A DNA stretch of 41,174 nucleotides from an uncultured Acidimicrobiales bacterium (GCA_937925335.1 CALEWY010000060.1:1-41174); one strand, 5' to 3'; positions 17,848-27,001 are shown, counted from the stretch's first letter. The notes: generated by a model not told the origin, from the sequence alone. Numbers and translations are program-made.

Positions 17848-18608
17848 ACGAGGAGGACTCCTGCGAGGGCGCCGGATGCAGCGACGAGAGGTGGAATGGC
17901 GGCCAGCGCCCAGTCACGACCGGATGCCTTCGCCGTGTTGAGTTCGGGCATGGACCCGGTGAAGCCTCGTGAGGTCATTGCGGCATGGACACGCTCGCCG
18001 CGTTCATAGGAGCGCACAAACATCGCGCCGGCCGAGCTTGCGATGGGTTTGGCTTGCCAGAGCCAGCGAGGGTCGTGGCCGCGAGCGGTCATCGCCGTTC
18101 GCATCCGCCCCATCTCACCAACGATGAGATCGAGATAGCGGAACATGAAGGCGATGATCGAGGTGATGACCGCCGGGACACGAAGGCGGGTCATCCCTCG
18201 AAGAAGAGCGGCGACCGCTGTGGTGCCGGCCAAGATCATCGACGTCGCGGTTCCGAGGACCGCTTTGGCGATGACATTCCAGGTACCCCAAAGGCCTTCA
18301 ATCGAGAGGTTGAAGCCGGCGACACTGGTCTGTTCGCCACCGGCGATGAACGGAATGAGGAACGCAAACGCGATGAATGGGAGGACCACCGCAAGGCGTG
18401 CAATCACCTGCGTCGCGCGAAACCCAGCGATACCCAACAAGACGAGCACGAGCACGGCGTCGACAGCGAATGACCACACCGACTGCCGCGGCGTGAGTGC
18501 GACCGCGGTGACGAAGAGGACGACCGAAACGAGCTTGGCTTCGGGCGCCATGCGGTGAAGCAGAGAGTCACCCGGAATGAAGAGGTTGGCGGTGTGCCCA
18601 GCTGACAC
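17844..18608 (-). CDS. cbiQ: ECF transporter transmembrane (T) protein CbiQ
   Basis: A 254-residue membrane protein of the CbiQ/EcfT family. About five hydrophobic helices occupy the first 150 residues, followed by the long cytoplasmic helices with two Ala-Arg-Gly-type motifs: MTARGHDP and MTSRGFTG, which couple to the ATPase grooves. It starts with GTG at 18608, three bases after the cbiM stop, and ends overlapping cbiO. It joins the substrate-binding CbiM to the ATPases. Confidence 0.93.
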   Translation of the reverse strand: MSAGHTANLFIPGDSLLHRMAPEAKLVSVVLFVTAVALTPRQSVWSFAVDAVLVLVLLGIAGFRATQVIARLAVVLPFIAFAFLIPFIAGGEQTSVAGFNLSIEGLWGTWNVIAKAVLGTATSMILAGTTAVAALLRGMTRLRVPAVITSIIAFMFRYLDLIVGEMGRMRTAMTARGHDPRWLWQAKPIASSAGAMFVRSYERGERVHAAMTSRGFTGSMPELNTAKASGRDWALAAIPPLVAASGALAGVLLV

Positions 18609-18611
18609 GGA

Positions 18612-19619
18612 TCAGCTGCTGGCCGAGTTGCGGCTCGCTGCGACCGTTCGCACGATGCCAAATCCGACGAGCAGTGTCAGAATCGCTCCGCTAAAGCCCG
18701 CCACGGCGAGGCTGAGCGTCTCGTTGCCGACACCCGACGTTGCGTAGTCGGCGAAGAAACCACCACTGAAGGTGTGGTCGGTCACCTCGCCGAGGAGACC
18801 ATTGTCCTCAGCCACACGCTCGAGCCCATCGGGGCTGTCGGAGGCGAACTGGCTGACGACCACGGCCATCAGCAGCGTGACGGCGATCGCGCCGCCAGCA
18901 AAGACTCGGCCGGACACCTTTCGGCGATCGGCAAGCTGGGCTCGATCCAGGTCACGAGCGCCGTAGACCAGGTCGGGCCGGGCGGCGAGGACTGCTGAGA
19001 TGGCAAGACCGGAGATGACGGCTTCGCCGACGCCGATCGCAATATGGCTGCCGACCATGGCTCCAAAGACGGTGTCGAATGGGACGGGGACTGAGGCACC
19101 GAAGAGCCATTCGATCGAGAACGCCATGGCGGCGAGAATGACGGAGAATCCGGCGGCGAGTGAGGTGGCGCCGACCACGCCTGATGCGGAGGCCGGGAAC
19201 ACCTTGCGGAGAAGCACGAAGAGCGCGTATCCGCCAAAGGCGGTGACGATGCCCATGTTGAGTGTGTTGATGCCGAGGGCGGTGATGCCGCCGTCGGCGA
19301 AGACCAAGGCTTGAACGAGAACCACGACGCCGAGCACCACGGCTCCCATCGACGGGCCGAGCAGCACGGCGGCGAGTGCGCCGCCGAGCAGGTGGCCGGA
19401 GGTTCCACCGGCGACCGGGAAGTTGAACATCTGGCCGGCGAAGATGAAGGCGGCGGTGAGGCCAGCGAGTGGAACCTGCTTGTCTTTCAGCTCGTTGCCG
19501 GACTGCTTCAAGGCCATCGCCAGAACGGCGATCGAGATGACGCCGGTGGCGAGAGCGACGACGGGCGTGAGCAGGCCGTCTGGAACATGGAGGGCGAACT
19601 GGGCAGCGGGAACAGACAT
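18612..19619 (-). CDS. cbiM: CbiM substrate component fused to a CbiN/PDGLE domain
   Basis: A 335-residue membrane protein. Residues 1-220 are CbiM: HVPDGLLTP, then MFNFPVAGGTSGHLLGGALA with the conserved metal-site region, and TALGINTLNMG. Residues 240-330 are a PDGLE (CbiN-like) module: SPDGLERVAEDNG, ADYATSGVGN and a final helix. The fusion replaces separate cbiM and cbiN genes. The ATG at 19619 is chosen because GGAGGAG lies six bases upstream. With this start the metal-site His is residue 11, not residue 2 as in the usual MHIPDG form. Imports Co(II) or Ni(II); the choice cannot be read here. Divergent from a Fur-family gene. Confidence 0.93.
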   Translation of the reverse strand: MSVPAAQFALHVPDGLLTPVVALATGVISIAVLAMALKQSGNELKDKQVPLAGLTAAFIFAGQMFNFPVAGGTSGHLLGGALAAVLLGPSMGAVVLGVVVLVQALVFADGGITALGINTLNMGIVTAFGGYALFVLLRKVFPASASGVVGATSLAAGFSVILAAMAFSIEWLFGASVPVPFDTVFGAMVGSHIAIGVGEAVISGLAISAVLAARPDLVYGARDLDRAQLADRRKVSGRVFAGGAIAVTLLMAVVVSQFASDSPDGLERVAEDNGLLGEVTDHTFSGGFFADYATSGVGNETLSLAVAGFSGAILTLLVGFGIVRTVAASRNSASS

Positions 19620-19665
19620 CTTCAACTCCTCCGCCGAAACGTACGTTCGGCGATTCACTCAGCTT

Positions 19666-19684
19666 ATTGCGAATCGGTCGCAAT
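19666..19684. promoter_or_regulatory. Fur-family operator candidate, 7-5-7 inverted repeat
   Basis: ATTGCGA-ATCGG-TCGCAAT is a perfect inverted repeat between cbiM and the divergent Fur-family gene. Its length and AT-flanked arms resemble boxes bound by Fur-superfamily metal sensors. It lies 47 bp upstream of the cbiM start. Confidence 0.6.
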
Positions 19685-19688
19685 TACC

Positions 19689-19718
19689 GTCCCCCGCGGG
19701 GGACACTTCTTTGTCCCC
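19689..19718. repeat. GC palindrome overlapping a second inverted repeat
   Basis: GTCCCCCGCGGGGGAC (19689-19704) is a perfect 16-bp palindrome, and GGGGACA (19699-19705) pairs with TGTCCCC (19712-19718). The two structures are mutually exclusive. They lie just upstream of the -10 box of the Fur-family gene, so they may be a second operator. Confidence 0.45.
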
Positions 19719-19731
19719 GCGTGATTCGTCG

Positions 19732-19737
19732 TAGAGT
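19732..19737 (+). promoter_or_regulatory. Putative -10 box (TAGAGT) of leaderless Fur-family gene
   Basis: TAGAGT ends 8 nt before the ATG at 19746, with no ribosome site between, as expected for a leaderless mRNA. Confidence 0.45.
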
Positions 19738-19745
19738 TCGAATCG

Positions 19746-20201
19746 ATGGACCTCGAATCGGAACTGCGCGTGCACGACTTGCGGGTGACCACGCCGCGCC
19801 GTCTCGTCTGGCAGGTGTTGTCCGAGAGCGCTGACCATCTCACGGCACAGTCGATCTTCGAGAAGGTCAACGCGGTCGATGCTGCGGTGAACCGTTCGTC
19901 GGTCTACCGGACGCTGTCGTTGTTCGCCGAGATCGGCCTTGCTCGCGAGTCGAAGCTTGGTGAAGACGAAGCCTCGCGGTGGGAGCCGGCGCATGCCGAC
20001 GACGAGATCCATCTCGTGTGTGAGAGCTGTGACTCGGTCTTGCATCACTCGGGCGATGTCGTGCGATCGCTGCGCTCGCATCTTGGCGATCACCACGATT
20101 TCGAAGCGCGTGCAGTTGAGATCGTGGTGCGCGGTCGATGCGCTACGTGCGGTCCGGCGCCGGCATCAGAATCGACCTCGGAACCATCACCTGCGTCGTA
20201 A
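19746..20201 (+). CDS. Fur-family metal-responsive regulator
   Basis: A 151-residue Fur-superfamily repressor. The winged helix contains LTAQSIFEKVNAVDAAVNRSSVYRTLSLFAEIGLA, with the recognition helix at NRSSVYRTL. The dimer domain has HADDEIHLVCESCDSV and a final CATCGP, giving two CxxC pairs for a structural zinc. Family members shut off metal uptake when the metal is plentiful. Divergence from cbiMQO and a palindrome in the shared promoter suggest control of Co/Ni uptake, like Nur in Streptomyces, though Zur cannot be excluded. Ends with a short Ser/Pro tail. Confidence 0.92.
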   Translation: MDLESELRVHDLRVTTPRRLVWQVLSESADHLTAQSIFEKVNAVDAAVNRSSVYRTLSLFAEIGLARESKLGEDEASRWEPAHADDEIHLVCESCDSVLHHSGDVVRSLRSHLGDHHDFEARAVEIVVRGRCATCGPAPASESTSEPSPAS

Positions 20202-20346
20202 GTCGCACTGCTGGCAGTCGTTCCGCGATTTGTGGCGATCTATCAAAATCGGCGAAACCACTGGACTATCCGCGCCTGGCGGGCCCAGAAGTGCTCTATT
20301 GAGCGTCTTCAATCCCTGAACACAACGTTCTCTGAACAAAGCGGAG

Positions 20347-20358
20347 TGTGAAAACACA
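20347..20358 (+). promoter_or_regulatory. Hairpin filling the spacer between ribosome site and HU start
   Basis: TGTG-AAAA-CACA is a perfect 4-bp stem with a 4-nt loop. It begins right after GGAG (20343-20346) and ends right before the ATG at 20359. Unfolded, the spacer is 12 nt; folding would shorten the effective distance. Confidence 0.45.
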
Positions 20359-20652
20359 ATGGCAACCAAGGCAGAAATGATCAGCGCAGTCGCTGATCGT
20401 GCAGAAACCGACAAGAAGACGGCCGAGGCCGTTCTCGGTGCATTCTTCGATCACGCGGCCGAGCAGGTTAAGTCCGGTGAGAAGGTCGCATGGCCGGGCT
20501 TCGGCACGTTCTCGATGGGCGAGCGCGGCCCACGCACCGGTCGTAACCCTCAAACGGGTGAGGCAATCCAGATCAAGAAGAGCCGCTCGGTCAAGCTTTC
20601 GACCGCTGCTCCAATGAAGGAATGGCTCCTCAGCAGCAAGGGCAAGCGCTGA
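20359..20652 (+). CDS. HU-family nucleoid DNA-binding protein
   Basis: A 97-residue HU protein. The family order is complete: MATKAEMISAVADRAETDKKTAEAVLGAFFDHA for the dimer helices, then VAWPGFGTFSMGERGPRTGRNPQTGEAIQIKKSRSVKL for the beta-arms, with the conserved GRNPQTG at the arm tip. A C-terminal Lys/Arg end follows. It lacks the long Lys/Ala tail of mycobacterial HupB. HU bends and compacts DNA and affects global transcription. It has its own promoter region of 157 bp. Confidence 0.96.
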   Translation: MATKAEMISAVADRAETDKKTAEAVLGAFFDHAAEQVKSGEKVAWPGFGTFSMGERGPRTGRNPQTGEAIQIKKSRSVKLSTAAPMKEWLLSSKGKR

Positions 20653-20673
20653 TCGTCGTTTGACGAATATGTC

Positions 20674-20690
20674 CCAACGCTGAGCGTTGG
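20674..20690 (+). terminator. Stem-loop after HU, possible terminator
   Basis: CCAACGC-TGA-GCGTTGG is a perfect 7-bp stem 22 bp after the HU stop. No clear T-tract follows, so it may be an RNA-stabilising hairpin instead. Confidence 0.5.
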
Positions 20691-20698
20691 CTCTGGGT

Positions 20699-20728
20699 CG
20701 GTGCCTCTTCTTTCAACGAGAAGCACCG
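20699..20728 (+). terminator. Second stem-loop after HU
   Basis: CGGTGC (20699-20704) pairs with GCACCG (20723-20728) and inner TTCT pairs with AGAA, with a 3-nt bulge and a 7-nt loop. It follows the first hairpin by 8 bp and could act with it to end HU transcription. Confidence 0.4.
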
Positions 20729-20798
20729 GCCCGGAGCGAGCTTTCATCGCCCCAAAGCCCGACCCAGCCTGCCGCCCCTCTCACGGACCCTCTGCGTC

Positions 20799-20906
20799 CT
20801 CTGAGACCGCAGCAGCCCCCAGACCCCTTGTGTCCTCTGAGACGTCAGCCGGTGTGGAACCCTCTGCGAACTCTGAGACAACAACCGGTTTTGCGCGCCC
20901 GAAACG
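20799..20906. repeat. 36-bp-period repeat, cluster A (three units)
   Basis: CTCTGAGAC recurs at 20799, 20835 and 20871, exactly 36 bp apart. Flanks are partly shared between units (CTCTGCG before, CAGCCGGT after). Because 36 is a multiple of three, translation gives a 12-residue SSET-type repeat, but I find no convincing gene. CGCGCCCGA follows twice with an 11-bp period (20894, 20905). Confidence 0.85.
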
Positions 20907-21004
20907 CGCCCGAGACCGACAGTATATGAGGCGCCGACCCCACTCATAGAGCACCAGATCGGCCCGATGTAAGGGGCGTTTCAGGAGTTGCAACCAACTG
21001 CGGT

Positions 21005-21088
21005 CTCTGAGACTGCAGCCGGTTCTGAACCGACTGTTGCCTCAGAGATGACAGTCACTCTCGAACTCCTTGCGGTCTCAGAGACCGC
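21005..21088. repeat. 36-bp-period repeat, cluster B (three units)
   Basis: CTCTGAGAC at 21005, CTCAGAGAT at 21041 and CTCAGAGAC at 21077 keep the same 36-bp step as cluster A. The last unit is the centre of a perfect 17-bp palindrome, GCGGTCTC-A-GAGACCGC (21072-21088), six bases from the stop of the IMPDH-like gene, and may act as its terminator hairpin. The 98 bp between the clusters hold no gene that I can support. Confidence 0.8.
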
Positions 21089-21094
21089 GGTGGG

Positions 21095-22165
21095 TTAGAG
21101 GGTGGCGTGGGGGAGGTTTTCGCGGAGACCGACGGGGGTAACGCGGACGAACTCGGCGTTCGTCCAAAACTCCGGAATCGTGCGGGCGTCGCTGTAGCTC
21201 ATGCCGCTCTTGAGGCCGGCGGTCATGGTTCCGATCAGCTTGGCTACTTCGCCTCGGTAGGGCACCGAGCCCTCGACACCCTCTGGCGACCGCTGCTCGA
21301 AGTACTCATCGTCAATCTCTTCACCGTGCCGCTCGGCTCGAGCCTCCAGTGCTTCGAAGCTCGCCATGCCACGCACTCGCTTCACGAGGCCCTTGGCTGT
21401 CGACTCGACATCACCCGGGCTCTCCTTCGTTCCGGCGAAGAGTGATCCGATCATGACGGTGTCGGCGCCAGCCGCGATCGCCTTCGCCATGTCGCCGCTC
21501 GTCTTGATGCCACCGTCGGCGATGACGGGAACGGCAACGCCGCTCGCATCGGCGATTGCCGTCAACTGCGGGACTCCGACTCCGGCGACGAGCCGTGTCG
21601 TGCACACACCGCCCGGCCCAACACCAACCTTGATCGCGTCGGCACCAGCGGTCACCAGATCTTCAGCACCTTGCCGCGTCGCAACGTTCCCGGCGATCAC
21701 GTCGGTGTCCGGGAAGTTCGACTTCAGCTCACGACATGCGTTGAGCGCGTGCTCGGCGTGGCCGTGAGCAATGTCGAGGACGAGCGCGTCGCAGCCGGCA
21801 TCGACAAGTGCTCGGCTTCGCTCGATGCCATCGTGGTCGGTGCCAACGGCCCCGCCGACGAGAAGATCACCCTCGGCCTTCACGGTCTCGATCATCCGAG
21901 CGTGAACACTGATCGGGAGGAATCGATGGATGATGCCGATGCCACCGAGCTTGGCCATCGCGATCGCCATCTCGTCTTCACAGACCGTGTCCATGTTGGC
22001 CGCGATGATCGGAAGGTCCATTTCGATGTTGCGAGACAGCCTCGTGCGCAGCGAAACGTCTTGCCGACTGCGGATCGACGAGCGACGAGGAACGAGCAGC
22101 ACATCGTCGAACGTCAAACCGGTACGAATGCGGTCGAGTGCGGACGCTTGCGATGATTCAGTCAC
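21095..22165 (-). CDS. IMP dehydrogenase/GMP reductase family protein without CBS domains
   Basis: A 356-residue TIM-barrel enzyme. It opens with [23 protein letters not shown] and carries IIAANMDTV, the catalytic loop [18 protein letters not shown] with the active-site Cys, [16 protein letters not shown], and the C-terminal region [22 protein letters not shown] normally has two CBS domains inserted in the barrel (about 490 residues); these are absent, as in GMP reductase. The loop motif is IMPDH-like while IIAANMDTV is GMPR-like, so the direction of the reaction (IMP to XMP, or GMP to IMP) is open. GTG start at 22165, overlapping the upstream zinc-finger gene by 8 nt. Confidence 0.85.
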   Translation of the reverse strand: MTESSQASALDRIRTGLTFDDVLLVPRRSSIRSRQDVSLRTRLSRNIEMDLPIIAANMDTVCEDEMAIAMAKLGGIGIIHRFLPISVHARMIETVKAEGDLLVGGAVGTDHDGIERSRALVDAGCDALVLDIAHGHAEHALNACRELKSNFPDTDVIAGNVATRQGAEDLVTAGADAIKVGVGPGGVCTTRLVAGVGVPQLTAIADASGVAVPVIADGGIKTSGDMAKAIAAGADTVMIGSLFAGTKESPGDVESTAKGLVKRVRGMASFEALEARAERHGEEIDDEYFEQRSPEGVEGSVPYRGEVAKLIGTMTAGLKSGMSYSDARTIPEFWTNAEFVRVTPVGLRENLPHATL

Positions 22166-22631
22166 CGCTCGAGGGTAGCTGAGTCCCTAACGCGCTGTGC
22201 CACGGTGAGTCCGTGGTGGGCGTCGATTTCGGCGATGAAACCGCAGGTTCAACGACCGGTGCGTCGGACGTAACGACCGCACCGTCTGCGCAGTTCATGC
22301 AGGTCACAGCCCATACAAGGGCTTGCCGTCGCTCGCTCTCGATCGCTGCGCCGCACACGTCGCACGACTCGCTCGTGCCATCGACCACCTTCTCCTCGGC
22401 TCGACGCACCGCTGTCAACTGTTCAACCAATCGGTCGTGGACAGCGACATCGGTCAACCGCTCGACCGCCAAGCTGGTGCCTTCGCCGATCCGCTTGCCG
22501 AATGAGATGCCGGCAGATCCGCCACTCGATGATGCTCGAAGCGCAGCGATCTGTGCCTCGAGACGAACGCGGATCTCTGCGAGCTCCACTTTGGCGGCAG
22601 CCGAATTCGAATCGTCAGAGGTGTTGGTCAT
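22158..22631 (-). CDS. DksA/TraR-type C4 zinc-finger protein
   Basis: A 157-residue protein. An N-terminal helix (KVELAEIRVRLEAQIAALRA) probably forms a coiled coil, and residues 85-115 carry CDVCGAAIESERRQALVWAVTCMNC, which matches the DksA/TraR zinc finger with its two CxxC pairs. A Ser/Thr/Pro tail follows. Such proteins insert into the RNA polymerase secondary channel, although the actinobacterial versions are less studied. The ATG at 22631 is chosen since the longer frame runs over the divergent gene. It overlaps the IMPDH/GMPR-family gene, suggesting a link to guanine-nucleotide balance. Confidence 0.8.
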   Translation of the reverse strand: MTNTSDDSNSAAAKVELAEIRVRLEAQIAALRASSSGGSAGISFGKRIGEGTSLAVERLTDVAVHDRLVEQLTAVRRAEEKVVDGTSESCDVCGAAIESERRQALVWAVTCMNCADGAVVTSDAPVVEPAVSSPKSTPTTDSPWHSALGTQLPSSGD

Positions 22632-22647
22632 GGGAACGCACCGATCG

Positions 22648-22653
22648 TAGTGT
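22648..22653 (+). promoter_or_regulatory. Putative -10 box (TAGTGT), leaderless
   Basis: TAGTGT ends 6 nt before the ATG at 22660, with no ribosome site, in the 28-bp gap between divergent genes. Confidence 0.45.
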
Positions 22654-22659
22654 TGCGCC

Positions 22660-23106
22660 ATGACGACCGAACCTGAGTATGGACCGAGCACGTGGGATTG
22701 GGTGGCCGAACAGGTCGCCGAATACGAGGGCTCGAATGGCACCAAGGCCAACACGCTTCGAGACACGGGCATCCCGATCATCGTGATGGGAACGATCGGA
22801 CACAAGAGCGGCCTCATCCGCAAAGTGCCCCTCATGCGCGTGGAACACGAAGGCGAGTACGCCCTGATCGCCTCGAAGGGCGGAGCACCGGCCAACCCCG
22901 GTTGGTTTTACAACCTCGAAGCTGACCCGAACGTGACCATGCAGGACGGCCCAGAGCCGTGGGACTGCGTGGCGCGACGCGTTGAAGGTGACGAGCGAGC
23001 CGCTTGGTTCCAGCGCGGCATCGACGTCTTCCCGACCTACGCCGAATATCAGGCGAAGACCGATCGAGAAATCCCCGTCTTCGTAACGAGCCCGAAGGCC
23101 GACTGA
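22660..23106 (+). CDS. Deazaflavin (F420)-dependent nitroreductase-family protein, DDN type
   Basis: A 148-residue split-beta-barrel protein of the DDN/FDOR-A family. The conserved core is MGTIGHKSGLIRKVPLMRVEHEGEYALIASKGGAPANPGWFYNLEADPNVTMQDG, in which the KSG, RKVPLMR, and PANPGWFYNL parts match the F420-binding motifs of Mycobacterium Ddn. Members use reduced F420 to reduce quinones or nitro compounds. The family is largely limited to Actinobacteria and some Chloroflexi, supporting the taxonomic call. Preceded by a leaderless-type promoter and followed by a strong terminator hairpin. Confidence 0.92.
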   Translation: MTTEPEYGPSTWDWVAEQVAEYEGSNGTKANTLRDTGIPIIVMGTIGHKSGLIRKVPLMRVEHEGEYALIASKGGAPANPGWFYNLEADPNVTMQDGPEPWDCVARRVEGDERAAWFQRGIDVFPTYAEYQAKTDREIPVFVTSPKAD

Positions 23107-23136
23107 CCAGAGTCGAACTCGTTACGCAAAACCCAA

Positions 23137-23175
23137 GGGCCGCTGATCTCCCGCTTGGCAGGCGATCAGCGGCCC
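23137..23175. terminator. Bidirectional terminator hairpin
   Basis: GGGCCGCTGATC (23137-23148) pairs perfectly with GATCAGCGGCCC (23164-23175), a 12-bp stem with a 15-nt loop. It sits between the convergent DDN-family and isocitrate dehydrogenase genes and can serve both strands. An A-rich CAAAACCCAA precedes it, giving a T-rich tail for the minus-strand transcript. Confidence 0.85.
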
Positions 23176-23210
23176 TCGTGCGTTCGAGCGAACGACGTCG
23201 ACTCGACGAA

Positions 23211-25427
<2,217 letters not shown>

Positions 25428-25435
25428 GGCGGTCG

Positions 25436-25441
25436 AGACTA
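25436..25441 (-). promoter_or_regulatory. Putative -10 box (TAGTCT) of icd
   Basis: TAGTCT on the minus strand ends 8 nt before the icd ATG. It lies within the 39-bp gap to the divergent dehydratase gene, whose own -10 box is at 25454-25459. Confidence 0.45.
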
Positions 25442-25453
25442 GCTCTGCAGCAC

Positions 25454-25459
25454 TACCGT
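25454..25459 (+). promoter_or_regulatory. Putative -10 box (TACCGT) of enolase-superfamily gene
   Basis: TACCGT ends 7 nt before the ATG at 25467, with no ribosome site between. Its -35 region would fall on the -10 box of icd. Confidence 0.45.
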
Positions 25460-25466
25460 CCCGACA

Positions 25467-26675
25467 ATGAAGGTCGAGACGATTTCCGCAACTGCTGTCG
25501 CCCCACCAACTGGGATCGGTGGAGCCTTCTGGGTGTTCGTCACGGTGACGACAGATACGGGCATCACCGGAGTCGGTGAGTGCTACGGCATTCCGTTCGC
25601 TCCGAACGTTGCGTGCTCGATGGTCGAGGACATCTTCGATCGCTATATCGCCGGGTCATCGCCCCACGACGTCGAGACGATGTACCGGCGCGTCTACTCC
25701 GCCGGCTTCACCCAGAGGCCGGATCCCACGCTGATGAGCGTGTTCAGTGGGATCGAGATCGCGATCTGGGACATTCTCGGAAAGGCGCTCGATCAGCCGG
25801 TCTACAACCTGCTCGGCGGAGCGTTCCACGACCGGCTTCGCACCTACACCTACCTCTATCCAGGTCCCGACGGTGGCGATCCGTATCACGAGCCTGAGGC
25901 TGCGGCAGCTCGAGCGCTCGACTACGTGGAGGCTGGCTGGACGGCGGTGAAGCAGGACCCAGCCGGGCCGTACACGATTCAAGGTGGGCGTGAGCTTTCG
26001 CTCCACGAGCTGGATCGGTGTGAGGCAAACGTTGAGGCGATCCGGTCCGCTGTTGGTGATCGCGCCGACATCTTGTTTGGAACACACGGCCAGATGACAA
26101 CGAGTTCGGCGATCCGGCTCGCTCGGCGGTTGGAGCGATTCGATCCGTTGTGGTTCGAGGAGCCGTGCCCGCCGGATCAGATGGATGCGATCGGCCGCGT
26201 GGCTGGGGCGACGACCATTCCCGTGGCGACGGGGGAGCGGCTCACCACGCGCGCCGAGTTCCATCAGGCACTCAAGGCGGGGGTGTCGATCCTGCAGCCA
26301 GACATTGGGCGATCCGGCGGCGTTTGGGAGACGAAGAAGATCGCAACGTTGGCAGAAGTGTTCAACGCGCAGATCGCGCCGCACATCTATTGCGGCCCGG
26401 TCGCCCATGCGGCTGCTGCCCACGTGGCGTTGTCGTCGCCCAACTTCTTGGTGCTCGAAACGATCGAGACGGACTTCCATCGAGATGTCTTGGTCGAGCA
26501 ACTCGAGTGGGACGCTGGGTTCCTCGTCAAGCCGACCAAACCCGGCCTCGGCATCGAACTCAACGACGATGTCATCGCGGCACATCCGGCCGACAACCAT
26601 GGCCCGCTCCACCTGGACATGTGCCAGACCCCGCTGAGTTCAGACAACCGCAAAACCATCGAGGAGTTGTCCTAG
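25467..26675 (+). CDS. Mandelate racemase/enolase-superfamily sugar-acid dehydratase-like protein
   Basis: A 402-residue enolase-superfamily protein with the N-terminal capping domain (to about 125) and a (beta/alpha)7-beta barrel. Conserved parts are [61 protein letters not shown] and IAPHIYCGP, a set close to galactonate-dehydratase-type members, which remove water from sugar acids. Two metal Glu residues are visible (second Glu of FEEP, and Glu of TGER). The usual first ligand Asp in DxH is replaced: the sequence reads FGTHGQ, with Gly205, Thr206 and His207. The substrate is unknown. Leaderless-type promoter upstream. Confidence 0.87.
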   Translation: MKVETISATAVAPPTGIGGAFWVFVTVTTDTGITGVGECYGIPFAPNVACSMVEDIFDRYIAGSSPHDVETMYRRVYSAGFTQRPDPTLMSVFSGIEIAIWDILGKALDQPVYNLLGGAFHDRLRTYTYLYPGPDGGDPYHEPEAAAARALDYVEAGWTAVKQDPAGPYTIQGGRELSLHELDRCEANVEAIRSAVGDRADILFGTHGQMTTSSAIRLARRLERFDPLWFEEPCPPDQMDAIGRVAGATTIPVATGERLTTRAEFHQALKAGVSILQPDIGRSGGVWETKKIATLAEVFNAQIAPHIYCGPVAHAAAAHVALSSPNFLVLETIETDFHRDVLVEQLEWDAGFLVKPTKPGLGIELNDDVIAAHPADNHGPLHLDMCQTPLSSDNRKTIEELS

Positions 26676-26776
26676 AGCACTCAACCTGTCGTGAGTTTCT
26701 CGCTCGGTCAACGGCCGAAGATTCGCTGGCTGCGATCGGGACCGGCATGGGTCCAGAGTCCTGATGACCCTCATCA

Positions 26777-26930
26777 ACCTCTGAGGTGCGGCAGGTTGGT
26801 GAGCGGGTGCGCGCCCGATTCGCGCCCGACCCGCGCCCGAGGGAATGTTGCGTAGATAGTGGGTTTCCGCGATTTCGGCGGCATGACTGGTCGGAAACGG
26901 CACCTGCAGCACCTCAGAGGTGCGGCAGGT
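26777..26930. repeat. Intergenic element with two palindromic copies and an 11-bp tandem block
   Basis: The 326-bp convergent gap (26676-27001) holds no gene I can support. It contains ACCTCTGAGGTGCGGCAGGT at 26777-26796 and the same 20 bases with one change at 26911-26930. The second copy extends leftwards to a 29-bp near-perfect palindrome (26902-26930). Between them, CGCGCCCGA occurs three times with an 11-bp period (26810, 26821, 26832). The layout resembles the element near HU at 20.8-21.1 kb. Confidence 0.8.
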
Positions 26931-27001
26931 CGCACGTTCGCGCATAAAGGTGCCTACGTTGGCCGAGCGCTGGAGCTCTGGACGGACGGCTTTCAGGGCC
27001 G

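Noticed and set aside
20701..20949. Small open frames across the repeat cluster after HU (12-residue SSET repeats)
   Set aside because: The periodicity makes all frames look repetitive; the frame stops before the second cluster, which is in another frame, and no ribosome site or homology is seen.
20799..21088. 36-bp spaced repeats as a CRISPR array
   Set aside because: Only a 9-bp motif is well conserved, the spaces between motifs are similar to each other, and no cas genes are present.
22632..22895. Extension of the DksA/TraR-like protein upstream
   Set aside because: It is antisense to the well-conserved DDN-family gene.
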